Shown: piece by piece, positions 39,658 to 42,294 of the stretch
Layout: every line of letters starts with the position of its first letter
Numbering within the stretch: position 1 is the stretch's first letter
Notes under the pieces: generated by a model
Database searches by the model: none
What the model was told of the DNA's origin: nothing
Seen by the model: only the letters and a program-made list of their open reading frames with translations
Position numbers and translations under genes: made by a program
Source: Deinococcus cellulosilyticus NBRC 106333 = KACC 11606
GTDB lineage: Bacteria > Deinococcota > Deinococci > Deinococcales > Deinococcaceae
Length of the DNA stretch: 42,294 nucleotides
Direction of reading: 5' to 3'
Assembly (NCBI RefSeq): GCF_007990775.1
Contig: NZ_BJXB01000038.1
Location: 1 to 42,294 of the forward strand

Positions 39658-41094
39658 ATGATCCCCAACAGCGAAGAACTTCAAGAATTGATCTTCTGCC
39701 CTGTCCAGTGGGATACGTTTTTTACACAAGTTCAACACACCAGAAAAACCGAGGAGCTTTTGGAGGCACTGAAAAAATTGCCTCAAAGCAGTGTGCGAGA
39801 TGCACGAATGTCCGTTATTGTGCGAATGCAAGGAAAGCTTGAAGAGTCCACAGCTCTGGTGTACCAGCACAGCCACTGTCCACTTTGCAAAGCCTTCTAT
39901 TACAGCTATTTGATCAGTCTTGGGGATGATGAAACATTACGTTGTGTGCTGGAAAATTTCAAACCAGATTGGCCACTGACTTCCAGACTTGTGGAGCTGG
40001 AAGCAAAATTCCGCGCTTATTTGAATCTCGGAATTGCAGCAAGCACCTTGAAACGCGAGGAAGCTGCAGGTCTGTTTGTGAAGGCAGCCCAGATCGCAGA
40101 AATTCTAGAGTGCAAACGTTTCAAGGACATCGTGAACTATGAGTCAGGCTGGCGACAATTGTACGCAGGCAACCTCTCTCTTGCTGCAAGTGTATTCGGC
40201 GAGGTCATCAGAACCACGCCTGAAAACACCCCGGTGCATTCTGGGGCAGCCCACTACGCCACTTTGATTTGTTGGTTTGAAGGGATCAGTCCGGTCTGGT
40301 TGCCCAGGTGGTCCAAGGAGACTTTAAAAGTCCTGAGAAACCCTGATGTGGTTCATGAAAGGGTTTCGCTCCCTTCTGCAGGAACTCCATTGCTGATTCC
40401 TCTTCTCTCTGAACTGCAGGCTTTAACCCGCGAATTCAACATCAAGCTTCCTCTGTTCCACGTCATCGAAAATCAACAAAAGAGACAGGGGATGCTCAGA
40501 CGAATCAGAGATCTGGCTGGCACAGACAACAAGGAGATTTTGGGGTTTTTACGACAATCTGTTCTCGCCCTTGCAATGAGCATGAACCATGATGCAAAAG
40601 CATTGGAAACGCTCAGAGGCGGATTCAAATACCCCCAAACCGGTGTAGGGCTGATGGCTATGGTGTACTTTGCCAACTTTGTACAAATTCATGCGAATCT
40701 TCCTCATTTGCCCAAAGGCGAAGAGGTGCAATGTGCACTCCAAACCATGGGTCAACAGTTCAGAGCTTTGCCCTCCGGGCAAAGAAACTGGCTGATTTGG
40801 TGGATGCGCAGCTTTACCCCAGTCCCAATGTATCTGTTGGCCAGAGACTCTGCCCAGTTGCAGGAGATGACTGCAGATTTTGTGGTGGTCACTTCCAGTG
40901 GAGCCCGACGGGCAGGAACCAAAGTCAAAACCTACCCAAAAGAATTTATGACCAAGCATGTGCTTGAGCTTCTTGCAGGCGGTCAGATCCCCATTGATCA
41001 GCGTCCACAAGCACACCGACATCGACATGCTCTTGAGTCATTGGGCATCCCACCAGTCATCTACCAACCCATCATTGAGAAACTTGTAACGTAA
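39658..41094 (+). CDS. Unknown helical-repeat (TPR-like) protein
   Basis: 478 residues, no signal peptide or membrane span, not a family I can name. The composition is almost entirely alpha-helical, with degenerate TPR-like pairs (for example AAGLFVKAAQIAEILECKRF, ESGWRQLYAGNLSLAASVFG). No DNA-binding or catalytic motif is evident, apart from a CPLC pair near residue 74-77. The gene is visibly more AT-rich than its neighbours, which hints at foreign origin. A tiny secreted peptide gene lies 40 bp downstream on the same strand. Peptide-sensing TPR proteins of the Rap/RRNPP type show the same pairing, but that comparison rests on arrangement only. Confidence 0.6.
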   Translation: MIPNSEELQELIFCPVQWDTFFTQVQHTRKTEELLEALKKLPQSSVRDARMSVIVRMQGKLEESTALVYQHSHCPLCKAFYYSYLISLGDDETLRCVLENFKPDWPLTSRLVELEAKFRAYLNLGIAASTLKREEAAGLFVKAAQIAEILECKRFKDIVNYESGWRQLYAGNLSLAASVFGEVIRTTPENTPVHSGAAHYATLICWFEGISPVWLPRWSKETLKVLRNPDVVHERVSLPSAGTPLLIPLLSELQALTREFNIKLPLFHVIENQQKRQGMLRRIRDLAGTDNKEILGFLRQSVLALAMSMNHDAKALETLRGGFKYPQTGVGLMAMVYFANFVQIHANLPHLPKGEEVQCALQTMGQQFRALPSGQRNWLIWWMRSFTPVPMYLLARDSAQLQEMTADFVVVTSSGARRAGTKVKTYPKEFMTKHVLELLAGGQIPIDQRPQAHRHRHALESLGIPPVIYQPIIEKLVT

Positions 41095-41122
41095 AAATCT
41101 GCTTTCCTTCGCAAGGGAAACT

Positions 41123-41128
41123 TATGCT
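41123..41128 (+). promoter_or_regulatory. Leaderless -10 box (TATGCT) of the small secreted peptide gene
   Basis: TATGCT ends exactly 6 nt before ATG 41135. GAAGG just before the ATG is too close to work as a ribosome site. The peptide could thus be transcribed separately from the upstream gene. Confidence 0.5.
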
Positions 41129-41134
41129 GAAGGC

Positions 41135-41263
41135 ATGAAGAAATTCTCTCTCTGGATCGGAATCCTTGCTTTGGTGTTCTGCAGCTGTGGTGCATCTGTA
41201 CCTTCTCAAGACATCACAAAACTTGACGGCGGTGGAACCACTGGACATTGTGGCTGGTGTTAA
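41135..41263 (+). CDS. 42-residue secreted peptide ending in CGWC
   Basis: A basic start (MKKFSLW) and hydrophobic core form a signal peptide to about residue 21-24. The mature part is about 18 residues, ending in GGGTTGHCGWC. Cys16 and Cys18 sit at the end of the hydrophobic core, but the site is not a good lipobox. Cys39 and Cys42 form a C-terminal CxxC. The gene has its own leaderless -10 box and is followed by a strong terminator. It resembles a signalling-peptide precursor more than a structural protein. No family is known to me. Confidence 0.6.
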   Translation: MKKFSLWIGILALVFCSCGASVPSQDITKLDGGGTTGHCGWC

Positions 41264-41272
41264 GCGACCAAC

Positions 41273-41303
41273 AAAGAACCGAGCATGAATGCTCGGTTCT
41301 TTT
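41273..41303 (+). terminator. Strong intrinsic terminator of the small secreted peptide gene
   Basis: AAAGAACCGAGCAT (41273-41286) and its complement (41289 onward) form a stem of up to 13 bp, followed by TTTT. Confidence 0.85.
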
Positions 41304-41315
41304 CTCACTGTCGAC

Positions 41316-41394
41316 GTTACAGCTTTTACCCCCCAAATTGTCAAAATACTGCGAATCAATCATTTTTGACAAAAACAGCTGTAAAAGCTGTAAC
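41316..41394. repeat. Nested double inverted repeat (79 bp)
   Basis: Outer arms GTTACAGCTTTTAC (41316-41329) and its exact complement (41381-41394) enclose inner arms TTGTCAAAA (41338-41346) and TTTTGACAA (41364-41372). A further TTTTTTGACAA lies at 41414-41424. The whole can fold into a long interrupted hairpin or cruciform. It contains TTGACA boxes. No coding sequence. It could be a small RNA, a MITE-like remnant or a multi-site operator. Confidence 0.7.
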
Positions 41395-41472
41395 ACTACG
41401 TGAAAACCCCTACCTTTTTTGACAACCCCCCGACATCCCCCCCAGATTTAAGCTCACCCTACGGTGAACACA

Positions 41473-41679
41473 ATGCCCCACTCTGTATTCGTTCGAGATC
41501 TCAGCTTATTGGAAGACTTCACTGACCTGCAGCGGCATCTGAACCCGCAGGAGCAGGACACCCTGGATGCTGCAGGAATTGTGTATCTGGAATATCCCGC
41601 AGGACTCAGTTCATGGGTCCTGACAGAGCAATTGACGGCTGCTTTGCGTTTGCTTAAAAACAGCCCTGCCCAGAACTGA
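41473..41679 (+). CDS. Small hypothetical protein
   Basis: 68 residues, cytoplasmic, unrecognised. It begins MPHSVFVRDLSLLEDFTDLQ and continues with a helix rich in Leu and Gln. ATG 41473 has TACGGT 7 nt upstream (possible leaderless start) and a weak GGTGA at about 5 nt. The longer GTG start at 41464 is less likely. Its stop lies 3 bp from the stop of the convergent DinB gene. Coding status is moderately supported. Confidence 0.5.
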   Translation: MPHSVFVRDLSLLEDFTDLQRHLNPQEQDTLDAAGIVYLEYPAGLSSWVLTEQLTAALRLLKNSPAQN

Positions 41680-41682
41680 TTT

Positions 41683-42153
41683 TCAGACCGGAGGCACCAG
41701 GTCGGTGTCTGGACTGCCAGGATGGGGATGCCCCAGGATGCGGGCCAGAGCCAGTGCCTGCCCCTTGTGGTGAAACTCATGGGTGATGGGGTGCAAAATC
41801 AGCCAGCGCTGGGTGTGGTTCAGGGGTCCCAGCAGGGTTCTTGTTCTGGGTTCGTCTGGGGCAGTGAAGGTCTCCAGGGCCTGGTGCACAGCGTCATCCA
41901 CCCAGTTGAAAATCTGGCGCAGGTCTCTGGCACTGTCAGCCTGCAGAACTCGACCTGCATGGCCCAGTCCAGCCTCTGCCACCCAGCCAAGGTAGGTGTC
42001 TGCAATATGCAGGTAGATGTTCCTGAGGCTTCCAAAGGCGAAATCTGGATGCTCCTGAAGGAAAGTGCTCTGGGGCAGGGATTCCAGCCAGTCCAAAACA
42101 CCTGCACGGGTGTTTTTCACCATCTGATAAAAAAGCTTCAGGTCCTGGTTCAT
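41683..42153 (-). CDS. DinB-family (YfiT-like) protein
   Basis: 156 residues, a four-helix bundle of the DinB/YfiT superfamily, which is expanded in Deinococcus. The metal-binding histidine pattern is present: His in NIYLHIADTYLGW, then HPITHEFHHKGQALALAR. Members act as metal-dependent thiol transferases or are induced by DNA damage. Nothing here fixes the function. ATG 42153 has TACATT exactly 6 nt upstream and no ribosome site, again leaderless. Longer in-frame readings start inside the -10 region and are rejected. Confidence 0.85.
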   Translation of the reverse strand: MNQDLKLFYQMVKNTRAGVLDWLESLPQSTFLQEHPDFAFGSLRNIYLHIADTYLGWVAEAGLGHAGRVLQADSARDLRQIFNWVDDAVHQALETFTAPDEPRTRTLLGPLNHTQRWLILHPITHEFHHKGQALALARILGHPHPGSPDTDLVPPV

Positions 42154-42159
42154 GGTTTC

Positions 42160-42165
42160 AATGTA
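42160..42165 (-). promoter_or_regulatory. Leaderless -10 box (TACATT) of the DinB-family gene
   Basis: Minus-strand TACATT lies 6 nt before ATG 42153. No clear -35 was found. Confidence 0.45.
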
Positions 42166-42196
42166 CTGCAATCCACCAGCAAAACCGACCAAAAGC

Positions 42197-42236
42197 AAAA
42201 CGCTGGAGCACTCAGGTTCCCCTTGATGCTCCAGCG
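42197..42236 (-). terminator. First of two tandem terminators for a gene beyond the right edge
   Basis: CGCTGGAGCA (42201-42210) and TGCTCCAGCG (42227-42236) form a 10-bp stem. On the minus strand TTTTGCTTTT follows. It probably ends a minus-strand gene lying outside the window. Confidence 0.6.
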
Positions 42237-42238
42237 CA

Positions 42239-42269
42239 TAAAAAAACGAAACCCGGACCGAAGTCCGGG
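42239..42269 (-). terminator. Second tandem terminator (TTCG tetraloop)
   Basis: Minus-strand CCCGGAC-TTCG-GTCCGGG (42252-42269), then TTTCGTTTTTT. The stable tetraloop and T-run make this a strong terminator, read leftward by a gene beyond the edge. Confidence 0.75.
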
Positions 42270-42294
42270 GTTGGTTTTGAGTTCTGTTGAACGA

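Noticed and set aside
41316..41394. CRISPR array or IS terminal repeats
   Set aside because: There are only two nested inverted arms, no regular direct repeats or spacers, and no transposase gene between or near them.

Overview
This window looks like chromosomal DNA of a Deinococcus, probably from one of the moderate-GC lineages. Four things point there. There is a Thermus/Deinococcus-style minor-pilin cluster ending in a ComZ-like protein. There is a compact hemE-hemH-hemY operon. Many starts have a TANNNT box about 6 nt before ATG or GTG (leaderless mRNAs), as is well known for Deinococcus. The gene repertoire (YIP1, DinB, barstar/RNase, LEA-type lipoprotein, PgaC-like glycosyltransferase, MiaB) also fits. 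The species assignment is inference. I saw no insertion sequence, phage, CRISPR array or rRNA. There is one tRNA, tRNA-Lys(UUU).

Layout. 1-3.8 kb: start of an exported protein, a divergent ROK repressor, a winged-helix regulator divergent from an S41 (IRBP-like) protease, and a UPF0489/arginase-like protein. 3.9-8.5 kb: a YdeP/FdhF-type molybdopterin oxidoreductase translationally coupled to FdhD, then a convergent soluble PAS histidine kinase. 8.7-12.2 kb: hemE-hemH-hemY with 4-nt overlaps and a palindromic operator. 12.3-15.5 kb: a secreted tripeptidyl-aminopeptidase-like hydrolase with two matching operators flanking its promoter, a small conserved protein and a secreted protein. 15.5-19.7 kb: branched-chain amino acid genes leuA (with a leucine-codon leader peptide and attenuator) and ilvD, with a small monooxygenase between them. 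19.7-24.1 kb: YIP1 membrane protein, secreted RNase plus barstar inhibitor, a double-GNAT protein and a TPR-GGDEF protein.

24.1-29.3 kb: a 52-residue peptide with an exact lasso-type RiPP leader motif, followed by a frameshifted leishmanolysin-like lipoprotein protease; tRNA-Lys; a tiny membrane protein; a cysteine-free ArsC-fold protein; and a LolA-like plus outer-membrane-protein pair. 29.4-33.1 kb: a four-gene minor pilin/ComZ operon. 33.3-39.5 kb: an LEA-type lipoprotein, an amidase, a response regulator-HEAT-glycosyltransferase operon and miaB. 39.6-42.3 kb: an AT-richer unknown helical-repeat protein, a tiny secreted peptide ending in CGWC, a large nested inverted repeat, a small unknown protein and a DinB-family protein.

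The best candidates for undescribed biology are the orphan lasso-leader peptide beside the broken protease (24.15-25.9 kb) and the repeat-protein/secreted-peptide pair with its adjacent nested palindrome (39.6-41.4 kb). The clearest regulatory element is the leuA attenuator, where leader codons, antiterminator and terminator can all be read directly.
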